Below are positions 1 through 5,497 of a DNA stretch of 10,231 bases, piece after piece. The first letter of the stretch is position 1; every line of letters begins with the position of its first letter. The notes below the pieces were generated by a model. The model worked only from the letters and a program-made list of their open reading frames with translations, made no database searches and had not been told where the DNA came from. Source of the DNA: Anaerolineales bacterium (GTDB taxonomy: Bacteria > Chloroflexota > Anaerolineae > Anaerolineales > E44-bin32); assembly GCA_030673085.1 (NCBI GenBank), contig DAOVFE010000035.1:1-10231 (forward strand), given 5' to 3'. The position numbers and the translations under genes are program-made.

Positions 1-763
1 CTAAGACTCTATTCTGTTCGTTGTTGCTAAATTTCTTCATCCCGTCTTTGATTATCCATCTTGCGTCTTTGTTTGGGTTTGCTTTGGCCCATTTTGTTAA
101 AAACTTTGCCACCTTGTCAGGATTTGCCTTTGTTATTTCTCTCAATATCCAGGATACTGCTTTCCTAACATCTCTGTCCTTGTCCTCCATAACCCTATCA
201 AGCAATTGAAAGACTTTATCAGTAGTGGGGAGTCTTTTATATCCCCGCAAAGTAACAACTCCAAAACGCCTGATCCACTTATTTGAGCTCTGAATCCATT
301 TTTCTGAAAGCGGCAAAACGAGTTCAGGATTGGAATATACTATTGGCTCTACAGCATACATGGCAAGGCTATCACAAACAGACCAGTTATCAATATCGGG
401 TAATGCCAAAGAGATAAAATCTAAACAGATTCCTGGATTCCTCGGGCCAAACTTTTCCAAACTTTTTCCTGCTATCTGCTTTGCTTCATAAGAACCTTCG
501 AACCAAATAGCCTGGATTAATCCTTGAGCTTTATCTGGTTCCATCCGGATGAATTTCCCTATCTCAGAGGCCATAATCCACAAGATGGGCTTAGGAACTC
601 CGTAGAATCTTCCGGTATCAGGAATAATCCTTTGATAGTTACTTGTCGCTTCTCTATCTACAAGGGATTGAAGCAGTTCTTGCAGACTTTTGGCAAACTC
701 AATCGGTCTATCTGCATTTTCGAGCGTTTCCTTTATCCTTTGTTGAATCGATTCTTTATCCAT
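1..763 (-). CDS. AlkD-like DNA alkylation repair protein (HEAT-like repeats), C-terminus cut by window edge
   Basis: The frame is open from an ATG at 763 down to the window edge, giving 254 residues without a stop. An in-frame TGA lies just upstream of the ATG, and AAAGG sits about 8 bases before it. The family (COG4912/PF08713) excises alkylated, often positively charged bases from DNA using an all-helical HEAT-like superhelix. Visible family marks are FYGVPKPIL (residues 53-61), NWSVCDSLA (126-134), NKWIRRFGVV (161-170) and VRKAVSWILREI (199-210). As I recall them, the Bacillus cereus AlkD active-site residues are W109, D113, R148 and W187. These correspond here to W127, D131, R166 and W205, all at one offset of +18, so a catalytically competent fold is likely. 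Codon use is odd: 14 of 17 Arg codons are AGA/AGG, and the gene is AT-richer than its neighbours, suggesting acquisition from elsewhere. The substrate is not deducible. Confidence 0.85.
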   Translation of the reverse strand, partial: MDKESIQQRIKETLENADRPIEFAKSLQELLQSLVDREATSNYQRIIPDTGRFYGVPKPILWIMASEIGKFIRMEPDKAQGLIQAIWFEGSYEAKQIAGKSLEKFGPRNPGICLDFISLALPDIDNWSVCDSLAMYAVEPIVYSNPELVLPLSEKWIQSSNKWIRRFGVVTLRGYKRLPTTDKVFQLLDRVMEDKDRDVRKAVSWILREITKANPDKVAKFLTKWAKANPNKDARWIIKDGMKKFSNNEQNRVL

Positions 764-998
764 ATTCAGAGCCTTTCACATCAGTAACCAAATTGCGTGA
801 AGCAGCGCTTTTATGTTAATGGTAGTTATGCCCGATAGCAAAAAGCCGGTGAGCGACGTCGAGGTGTATTACCTTTATGGAACTTCGTCGCAATACTTCG
901 TCGCACCTACGCCGTGAGCGCACTCGATTTATGGGGGGAATTAGGCAACCGGTAGGTTGCTGTAACGATGGTTATTAGTATGTTAATAAGCGACAGAT
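764..998. other. Intergenic region between the two AlkD-like genes, with short repeats
   Basis: This 235-base gap contains no credible ORF. It holds an 11-base direct repeat ACTTCGTCGCA at 882-892 and 895-905. It also holds a perfect 6-bp hairpin GCAACC/GGTTGC at 945-960, just downstream of the stop of the second alkylation repair gene. The hairpin lacks a following T-run on the minus strand, so it is not a convincing intrinsic terminator. The gap is long enough that the two minus-strand genes need not form one operon. Confidence 0.5.
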
Positions 999-1682
999 TC
1001 AACCTCTCTTCCGTCGCGGATTCTTCAATCCGGTTGTGAGTTTATTCCTTACCTCTCGCTTTACTCGTGCGGCAAGGATATCTTCATATTCACTCAGAAA
1101 CTTTTGCACTGCATCTGGGTCATGGACAACCAGCTGGCGCAATGCCCAGGACTCGGCTTTTAACACCATATCATCATGATCGTCGACTAAAAAGCGGCAC
1201 ACCTCAAGGGTACGCGGAACATCCCCCATACCCCCCTGAGACCGCATATTCAGCGCTACCGTGCAGACTAATGACGCTCGTCGCCACCAACGATCTTCTG
1301 AATGAGCCCATTTGTGAATCAACTCGTTAGACACTTGCCCATTCAACCAAGCCGGTCCGGCTAAGGAGCGGGCGAAGGTGTCAACCGACCACCAACTGTT
1401 AATGCCGCGACCGAGTTGCTCCAATTCTGCTTCTCCAATGCTTTGAAAGGCTGCTCTATGGTTTTGAATCAACTCATAAGGAAGCCATCGGTAGCCGTAG
1501 TTCTCAAGCAGTTCTCTTGCCAATTCGAGGATGAACTCTGGGCTTGCCTGTTTCAGCATTCGGGAGTACTTGCGGCGGATTGCCCGTCCGTTCGCTGTAT
1601 TCCGAACAGACAAGGCACGAATCTCTGCATCAATCTCAGAGGCGACTTCTTTCGCGCTGTTTAGATCTAGGAGTTGATCCAT
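999..1682 (-). CDS. AlkD-like DNA alkylation repair protein, complete
   Basis: This is a 227-residue protein of the HEAT-like DNA alkylation repair family (COG4912/PF08713), close to the usual length of about 220-240. The ATG at 1682 is preceded by AAGGGG six bases upstream, a good ribosome binding site, and the stop is TGA. Marks in order are LPYELIQNH (67-75), INSWWSVDTFA (94-104), HSEDRWWRRASLV (127-139), KAESWALRQL (175-184) and a basic tail VRNKLTTGLKNPRRKRG. The W97-x3-D101 spacing matches the Trp-Asp pair of the AlkD active site. R134/R135 and W179 stand where the DNA-contacting Arg and second Trp are expected, allowing a slightly longer loop between them. The family role is removal of alkylated bases. 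It is clearly divergent from the AlkD-like gene downstream of it, and nearly all its Arg codons that I read are CGN, like the rest of the window. Confidence 0.88.
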   Translation of the reverse strand: MDQLLDLNSAKEVASEIDAEIRALSVRNTANGRAIRRKYSRMLKQASPEFILELARELLENYGYRWLPYELIQNHRAAFQSIGEAELEQLGRGINSWWSVDTFARSLAGPAWLNGQVSNELIHKWAHSEDRWWRRASLVCTVALNMRSQGGMGDVPRTLEVCRFLVDDHDDMVLKAESWALRQLVVHDPDAVQKFLSEYEDILAARVKREVRNKLTTGLKNPRRKRG

Positions 1683-1907
1683 TGCTTACCCCTTATGCTA
1701 ATGTTCATCTAACGATTCGCTCTTCACCCGCCGGGCGGATGAAAAATACTGCTGCTATCATAAGACAAATTATGATGTGTATGTAAACGCTTGTTTTTTG
1801 GCAATATAAGTACACCACTTATACGGCTGGTTGTAGAGCTTACTTGGTCCGGTTGTGTTTTATTCGCGAACAGCAACGTATCTCAAGTATCCTTTCCCTC
1901 TACAAGA
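1683..1907. other. Intergenic region with GC-rich imperfect hairpin
   Basis: No convincing gene lies between the end of the glycosyltransferase remnant and the start of the complete AlkD-like gene. An imperfect hairpin at 1723-1743 pairs TTCA/TGAA and CCGCC/GGCGG around a single G, with one C-A mismatch. In the minus-strand direction its T-rich flank comes before the stem, so it is not an intrinsic terminator for the upstream gene. Its GC core resembles the hairpin just upstream of gyrA. Confidence 0.4.
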
Positions 1908-3002
1908 TCAGTTGCCGCCATACATGGTCGACACCCGCAGCGGGAAAACCGAGATGATGTACGCCAGAAGCATTAATAGAATCACCGAACTGAATGTGCG
2001 GGCTTCGATTGTTCTCCCGAAAACTCGCACAGAAGCGTGATGATCCTGTGCAAGGGATAGGATGCGAATTAGGAGAAGCATGGCAGGAAGGAACAAAGCC
2101 AGCATGAACCGGTTACCAGATGCAATCGGTGTATACCACGCATACAGCAAGAGGTATCCGGTGAAATAGGCGAAGATGAAGAAGAGCCGGATAGCATTTG
2201 CAGGATTGAACAGCCGGGATAAGAGCACTCCCTTGTTTTGAAAGATGAGCAAGGCCGCGAAAGTGCCATACATAATAATGAAAAATGCATATCCGTAAGA
2301 ATTAGACGCCGCGGAATGCAATATCATTAGTCCTCGAGCGAATCGACCGATTATCTGCCCTGGCGTGTGCTCCTGGATGTACTTATGAAAGCCCGGGATC
2401 TCATCTTCTGGCATGTCAGGCCAGCCTACAGTATCTCCGTGTATGCGCGTTCCCTCGCTTGCTTCATGCCACGAGTCATACCAAATGTAGAATGTGGAAT
2501 TGACGTTGTAGAAATAGCTGCCGAAACGCTCCTTGCTAGTATGGATATACGGGAATATCACCAGGAGGAAAGCCACAAGAAATACGCTGATGCTGTAGAT
2601 ATGTGTTAGCAGGATGGGCTTTATCGGAGATGCTGGCTTATCACAGGCTTTCTGCTGCTTATGATGGTCGATTATTTGAATAATGGCGCGCAGGATCAAG
2701 CACACCAGGCAGAGCACGATAGCGGGGAGGATGGAGGCTTTTGTTAAGTGCGTAATTCCGCCTATCAATCCGGCGGCTGCAGCAATGGCTATGCGGGGGC
2801 GTTTTAGCAATTCAAGGATTAATACGAAGAGGATGAAACTCTCCTCGTAAAAAAGCAATTCAGGCTGAAAAAATGGCGCTTTATAAATGATTACGGTGAA
2901 TGACACAACTAGTGTCGCGGCAAGCGCATCGAGAGGCTTGGCATACCGGTTGAAGATGACAAAGACAATCCCCAGGACTAAAAGGGCAATGAATGTCCCC
3001 AC
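1908..3002 (-). CDS. Membrane glycosyltransferase-like protein, C-terminal part after an in-frame TAG (likely pseudogene)
   Basis: This is 364 residues of a multi-spanning membrane protein with about eight to ten hydrophobic segments: at the N-terminus, in the regions of IAIAAAAGLIGGI, LTHIYSISVFLVAFLLVIF, YGYAFFIIMYGTFAALLIF and LFFIFAYFTGYLLLYAWY, and a last helix before the C-terminus. A soluble loop in the middle contains FYIWYDSWHEASEGTRIHGD. The layout resembles GT-C glycosyltransferases of the PMT/ArnT/RgtA type, which move sugars from polyprenyl-phosphate donors on the outer face of the membrane. It is in the same frame as the piece at 3003-3269, separated only by the TAG. The listed start is the GTG directly after that TAG, and GGGAAG just upstream could support reinitiation. 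Alone it lacks the N-terminal helix and the acidic first loop, so independent function is doubtful. It ends in TGA. Polysaccharide or lipid glycosylation is the likely original role. Confidence 0.6.
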   Translation of the reverse strand: MGTFIALLVLGIVFVIFNRYAKPLDALAATLVVSFTVIIYKAPFFQPELLFYEESFILFVLILELLKRPRIAIAAAAGLIGGITHLTKASILPAIVLCLVCLILRAIIQIIDHHKQQKACDKPASPIKPILLTHIYSISVFLVAFLLVIFPYIHTSKERFGSYFYNVNSTFYIWYDSWHEASEGTRIHGDTVGWPDMPEDEIPGFHKYIQEHTPGQIIGRFARGLMILHSAASNSYGYAFFIIMYGTFAALLIFQNKGVLLSRLFNPANAIRLFFIFAYFTGYLLLYAWYTPIASGNRFMLALFLPAMLLLIRILSLAQDHHASVRVFGRTIEARTFSSVILLMLLAYIISVFPLRVSTMYGGN

Positions 3003-3005
3003 CTA
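3003..3005 (-). other. In-frame TAG interrupting the glycosyltransferase-like gene
   Basis: The codons run GGG AAG TAG GTG GGG without any shift of frame between the two halves. A single base change from TGG (Trp), CAG (Gln), AAG or GAG would produce it. The C26 peptidase gene at 8944-9672 ends naturally in TAG, so genome-wide amber reassignment is unlikely. Confidence 0.85.
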
Positions 3006-3269
3006 CTTCCCGAGCGCGAAGTACTCCTCGTCCGGCATCCCGTCGTGGTAGAACAGCGCCATGATGGAAGGATACGCAGGCATCCTGTTTCTCCCGGTTA
3101 CAAACCGGAAATTGGTCTGAGACAGGTTCTTGGCATCCTGCATATAAGCAGACTGATCGGTCGAACACATGTCGATATTGACGAGTGCGGCCTGGCGCTT
3201 GGCGCCCCACACAAAAAGAGCTGCGCTGACTAGGATAAGGATGAGAATAAGATAGCTTTTTCTGGTCAT
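3003..3269 (-). CDS. N-terminal fragment of the same membrane glycosyltransferase-like gene, ending at in-frame TAG
   Basis: This 88-residue fragment starts at the ATG at 3269, with only a weak purine-rich stretch (GGAAAGCAG) upstream. Residues 6-22 form a strongly hydrophobic signal-anchor helix after MTRKS. The following loop has STDQSAYMQDAKNL (36-49) and GRNRMPAYPSIMALFY (59-74). In GT-C glycosyltransferases the first outer loop carries the catalytic acidic residue, and D38 is the obvious candidate. The RNRMPxYP pattern is also familiar from the PMT_2-like group. Translation would end at TAG and yield a useless stub. Read through, the two pieces give a protein of about 453 residues, a normal size for the family. 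The TAG most simply represents a point mutation or sequencing error. Confidence 0.6.
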   Translation of the reverse strand: MTRKSYLILILILVSAALFVWGAKRQAALVNIDMCSTDQSAYMQDAKNLSQTNFRFVTGRNRMPAYPSIMALFYHDGMPDEEYFALGK

Positions 3270-3935
3270 TGTTTCTGCTTTCCGAGCGGCTTATGGCCGG
3301 ATACTATCCGGCGCTCGCCGGCTCATCCACTATTTCTGGCTTATGGAATCCCTCTTCATAATGCCCGGCCTTGGTGCTTGTTTTATTCGATTAGCCAGAA
3401 TATAAATGGCCGGGGTTGTAGGCACTGAAGGGCGATAGTCCTGAGCGAATATTTAAACAAAACCCGCATCCGAAGGGGCAAAATTCGGCAATGGGGGATG
3501 TCCCTAAAGGACATCCCTAAAGGAATTCCGAGGGTTTTGTCATTTGCTGAGAATCCGAGCAAAAAGTCTTCTTGATAATAGACTCAAGATCATATCTTGT
3601 CGAGTCAGGGAAATCAAATAAACCATTACATCTCCTAATAAGGCGGCTATCTATCTAGCCGGGGCTTTTCCGAGGTTTGTAGATACTAAGCTGTTCATTA
3701 ATGCTTCATCGATACTATCTGGTTATTTGATATTAGAGCTTTTGAGGGCCGTTGGGTGACATGCACTCCCATACAGGGAGCAAACATTTGAACATAGTGT
3801 CCTTTAGAATCGATCTATGTTTATGCGTATATCATGCCCAGAATGGCATTTCTCGCGCTTATTCTTAATATAAGTAATCATGCATTTTTGGCAAATTAAG
3901 GTGGATTATTAAAAACCTACAAGTATGCCTGCGTC
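3270..3935. other. Gene-free region of 666 bases with repeat element and several hairpins
   Basis: I see no credible protein gene here. It contains the structured repeat at 3381-3541. It also holds a near-perfect palindrome GCCGGATA-C-TATCCGGC at 3296-3312 close to the glycosyltransferase start, a bulged stem GACTCAAGAT/ATCTT-GTC-GAGTC at 3581-3606, and a hairpin CGGCTA/TAGCCG at 3644-3661 followed by GGGCTTTT on the plus strand. Two short hairpins, CTCCC/GGGAG near 3767-3781 and ATGCC/GGCAT near 3834-3849, complete it. None matches a riboswitch or tRNA that I recognise. The part after 3541 is AT-rich and looks like decayed or regulatory sequence. Confidence 0.5.
3381..3541. repeat. Structured dispersed intergenic repeat, copy 1
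   Basis: Positions 3381-3502 match 10110-10231 at 117 of 122 bases, with no gaps, in the same orientation. The element probably continues to about 3541, because its inverted repeats only close there. ACAAAACCC (3457-3465) pairs perfectly with GGGTTTTGT (3532-3540). Inside that stem lie a hairpin CCGAA/TTCGG (3470-3488) and a perfect 9-bp hairpin GGGATGTCC/GGACATCCC with loop CTAAA (3495-3517). A second domain is bounded by TATTCG (3384-3389) and CGAATA (3446-3451). TCCCTAAAGGA occurs twice (3501-3511 and 3514-3524). This could be a non-autonomous mobile repeat (REP/MITE-like) or a structured RNA; I cannot name the family. It lies 112 bases upstream of the glycosyltransferase-like gene. Confidence 0.85.
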
Positions 3936-4433
3936 TTATTGATTCTTGGCTGTCTGCTGCCAGGCGGCCCGCAGGCGCCGGTATGTGGCATCCAGCGCTT
4001 CCGGAAGTACCCGAGTGTCTGCGGTTGTGGTCATGAAGTTGGTGTCGCCTTCCCAGCGCGGAAGGACGTGGATATGAACATGCTCGGCGATGCCGGCGCC
4101 GGCTGCTGAGCCAAGGTTAATTCCAACGTTGTATCCATTGGCTTCATATTCTTGACGGAGTATCATTACCGCCTGCTTTGTTAACAGCATTAGTTCAGCC
4201 AAAACGTCCGCATCTAGATTCTCGATGCTTGGCGCGTGCGTATAAGGCACGATCATCATATGGCCATTGTTATATGGATAACGGTTGAGAATCACGAAAG
4301 CGTTCTGGCCCCGGTGGAGGATAAGGTTAGAAGGGCCGTCGTTTTCTTCAAGGCAATCGCAAAATAAGCAACCGGAATTTTTATTGGGTTGTTCCATATA
4401 GGGCATACGCCATGGCGACCAAAGATGTTTCAT
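3936..4433 (-). CDS. HIT-family nucleotide hydrolase/phosphorylase (Ap4A phosphorylase-like)
   Basis: This 165-residue soluble enzyme belongs to the histidine triad superfamily, which cleaves or phosphorolyses nucleotide-phosphate bonds. The triad is HVHIHVLPRW, with H118, H120 and H122; the middle-to-last His provides the nucleophile in the family. The N-terminus MKHLWSPWRMPYM and a zinc-type CLFC motif (C22, C25) place it with the bacterial HIT proteins related to GalT and Ap4A phosphorylase. NRYPYNNGHMMIVPYTH (50-66) is the conserved substrate-side strand region, and EGDTNFM follows the triad as usual. It starts at ATG 4433, with AAGAGAG about four bases upstream, and ends in TAA. It stands alone on the minus strand, divergent from the small membrane protein gene. 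A TAAAAT box about 15 bases upstream of the start is a possible -10. The exact substrate (Ap4A, ADP-type or another nucleotide) cannot be told from sequence alone. Confidence 0.9.
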   Translation of the reverse strand: MKHLWSPWRMPYMEQPNKNSGCLFCDCLEENDGPSNLILHRGQNAFVILNRYPYNNGHMMIVPYTHAPSIENLDADVLAELMLLTKQAVMILRQEYEANGYNVGINLGSAAGAGIAEHVHIHVLPRWEGDTNFMTTTADTRVLPEALDATYRRLRAAWQQTAKNQ

Positions 4434-4654
4434 TATCTCTCTTGCGCATTTTAGCAGAGATTATGCCAATTCGTAAATAGAGAGCGTTGAAAAAGGCAAA
4501 TATTTTTTTCAACACACTGTAAATAGCTGGCATGCTTTCTGCATATAAAAGTATGCGCCGATAGCGATAAAGGGCCGGCCTGATGATCTGGCGGAGCATA
4601 TAAAGGGCATTAAATCCAGCCAGTTGAGCTTCAAAATAATAATCCGGCTTTCGA

Positions 4655-4682
4655 TTGACATCGATTTGCAATAGGGTACACT
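4655..4682 (+). promoter_or_regulatory. Sigma70-type promoter for the small membrane protein gene
   Basis: A consensus -35 TTGACA at 4655-4660 is separated by 16 bases from TACACT at 4677-4682, which matches TATAAT at four of six positions. It lies 30 bases upstream of the ATG at 4713 and just ahead of a strong ribosome binding site. Confidence 0.55.
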
Positions 4683-4712
4683 GATAGCGCAAGGTGATCT
4701 GGAGGTGCAGAG

Positions 4713-4925
4713 ATGCTAGATGACGAGCGTAAAGGCGATTCAACCATCTTTGAGGAAGAAGCATCCGATCCATTTAATGCATATTCGCTTGAGGACAATA
4801 GTGGCGGGCGCGCTCTGGGGATGACGGCCGGCCAGCGTTTTTTACTGTCGCTTATGCTATTTATCGCGGTCGCGATCGTCGGCTTGATGGTTTTATTGGT
4901 TGCCGAAAAGATTTGGATTTATTGA
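4713..4925 (+). CDS. Small single-pass membrane protein, unknown function
   Basis: This 70-residue protein has GGAGGTG (4701-4707), a strong ribosome binding site ideally spaced from the ATG. Residues 1-36 are acidic and hydrophilic, with several Asp and Glu. MTAGQRFLLSL (37-47) then leads into one hydrophobic helix at about residues 42-65, ending in EKIWIY. With most of the charge in the N-terminal part, the acidic segment may be cytoplasmic. I associate the AGQRF-helix pattern with short hypothetical proteins of Chloroflexota, but I do not know a function and assign none. A promoter upstream and terminator-like hairpins downstream suggest a one-gene transcript, divergent from the HIT gene. 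The strong translation signals argue against this being a chance ORF. Confidence 0.75.
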   Translation: MLDDERKGDSTIFEEEASDPFNAYSLEDNSGGRALGMTAGQRFLLSLMLFIAVAIVGLMVLLVAEKIWIY

Positions 4926-4994
4926 ATCGGAAGCGGGCAAAGGCGAAAAAGAAAGACAACAGATGCGGCTTTAATTATGGGAAAAAGCCAGAAT

Positions 4995-5020
4995 ACCCCG
5001 TAGCTTGCTGCGGGGTTCTT
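4995..5020 (+). terminator. Rho-independent terminator after the small membrane protein gene
   Basis: ACCCCG (4995-5000) pairs with CGGGGT (5011-5016). A T-G wobble and AGC/GCT continue the stem to a tight TT loop, and TTCTT follows. It lies 70 bases after the stop at 4925. Confidence 0.65.
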
Positions 5021-5063
5021 CACTTTGAGCCTTATTCTCTATATTTTGTAAGCTAATCCCTCC

Positions 5064-5096
5064 GATTGGGACGCGCAGCGCCCCAATCTGTCTTTT
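5064..5096 (+). terminator. Second plus-strand terminator-like hairpin
   Basis: GATTGGG (5064-5070) pairs with CCCAATC (5082-5088). An inner CGC/GCG stem around GCA is reached after one A-C mismatch. TGTCTTTT follows the stem, which fits an intrinsic terminator that backs up the one at 4995. Confidence 0.6.
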
Positions 5097-5114
5097 AACA
5101 GCCCCACTTCTTAT

Positions 5115-5148
5115 AAAAAATGCGGTACATCCGTTCACTTTCCGCATT
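5115..5148 (-). terminator. Minus-strand terminator-like hairpin
   Basis: AATGCGG (5119-5125) and CCGCATT (5142-5148) form a perfect 7-bp stem with a 16-base loop. Read on the minus strand, the stem is followed by TTTT from the A-run at 5115-5118. No minus-strand gene upstream of it is evident, so either it is fortuitous or it ends an unseen transcript running leftward from the gyrA promoter region. Confidence 0.35.
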
Positions 5149-5161
5149 ACATTTATGATTG

Positions 5162-5225
5162 CACTGAAAAAAGCCCATATACCATATATACCCCCTTTTC
5201 CTACTGGTGGACGCTTTTTTCAGTG
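5162..5225. repeat. Perfect 13-bp inverted repeat with 38-base spacer
   Basis: CACTGAAAAAAGC at 5162-5174 and its exact complement at 5213-5225 enclose a pyrimidine- and AT-rich spacer with ATATAC repeats and a C5T4 tract. Pairing stops immediately at both ends of the arms. It could form a cruciform or RNA stem, or be the remnant of a tiny inverted-repeat element. The function is unknown. Confidence 0.7.
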
Positions 5226-5404
5226 GACTCATTCACTTTCTTAATCCGGTAAGAAGCGTAAAGTGATGGCGTCTGCCGGGCAATACGCGGCCAATCATGA
5301 TTTTATGCCGCGAAGCTCTCGGGGTTATCAGACTACAGTGATTCCGGAGGTCGATAAAGGAGATTTTATACACAGGGCCGGCATTGCAAGACCTACCCAG
5401 GCCT

Positions 5405-5433
5405 TTGGAGCGAAACACTCGGCGCGGTATAAT
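5405..5433 (+). promoter_or_regulatory. Sigma70-type promoter for gyrA
   Basis: A perfect -10 TATAAT at 5428-5433 has a 17-base spacer to TTGGAG at 5405-5410, which matches the -35 consensus at its first three positions. Transcription would begin near 5440, giving a short leader of about 58 bases before the ATG at 5498. Confidence 0.6.
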
Positions 5434-5440
5434 TATGTAG

Positions 5441-5461
5441 CGCCCGCCAGGCAGGCGGGCG
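5441..5461 (+). promoter_or_regulatory. GC-rich hairpin in the gyrA leader
   Basis: CGCCCGCC (5441-5448) pairs perfectly with GGCGGGCG (5454-5461) around AGGCA, and TTTC follows. It would sit at the very 5' end of the gyrA mRNA, where it could stabilise the transcript or act as a weak attenuator. It may equally be a short palindromic genomic repeat, as the hairpin core at 1728-1738 is similar. Confidence 0.5.
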
Positions 5462-5497
5462 TTTCAACCGATTCTGATGAAAGAGAAATTACAAACT

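Larger units (their letters stand above)
4926..5497. other. Gene-free region upstream of gyrA, dense in inverted repeats
   Basis: No convincing protein gene occurs here. In order it holds two plus-strand terminator-like hairpins (4995-5020 and 5064-5096), a minus-strand terminator-like hairpin (5115-5148) and a perfect 13-bp inverted repeat (5162-5225). Next come a small hairpin TTCTTA/TAAGAA (5238-5255), the gyrA promoter (5405-5433) and a GC-rich hairpin in the gyrA leader (5441-5461). An open frame from 5263 to 5535 exists but overlaps gyrA and resembles no protein I know. Confidence 0.55.

Noticed and set aside
882..905. Short tandem unit ACTTCGTCGCA considered as the start of a CRISPR-like array
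   Set aside because: There are only two units, separated by two bases, with no spacers. This is a simple direct repeat.
1707..1743. GTTAGAT on the minus strand upstream of the complete AlkD-like gene, resembling the right end of an integron attC site
   Set aside because: The GTTRRRY core is present 25 bases before the start codon. No matching RYYYAAC left end or symmetric arms could be found, and no second site follows the gene, so a cassette is not supported.
3003..3005. Genome-wide reassignment of TAG to an amino acid
   Set aside because: The C26 peptidase gene ends in TAG at its normal C-terminal position, and other genes here use TGA and TAA ordinarily.
3644..3668. Possible terminator or riboswitch expression platform (CGGCTA/TAGCCG followed by GGGCTTTT)
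   Set aside because: No gene or aptamer-like sequence lies appropriately on the plus strand, and the T-run is short. The core pattern fits no riboswitch class I recognise.
4381..4773. 130-residue minus-strand ORF between the HIT and small membrane protein genes
   Set aside because: It overlaps the HIT start in another frame and runs antisense to the small gene with its good ribosome binding site and promoter. No recognisable motif was seen.
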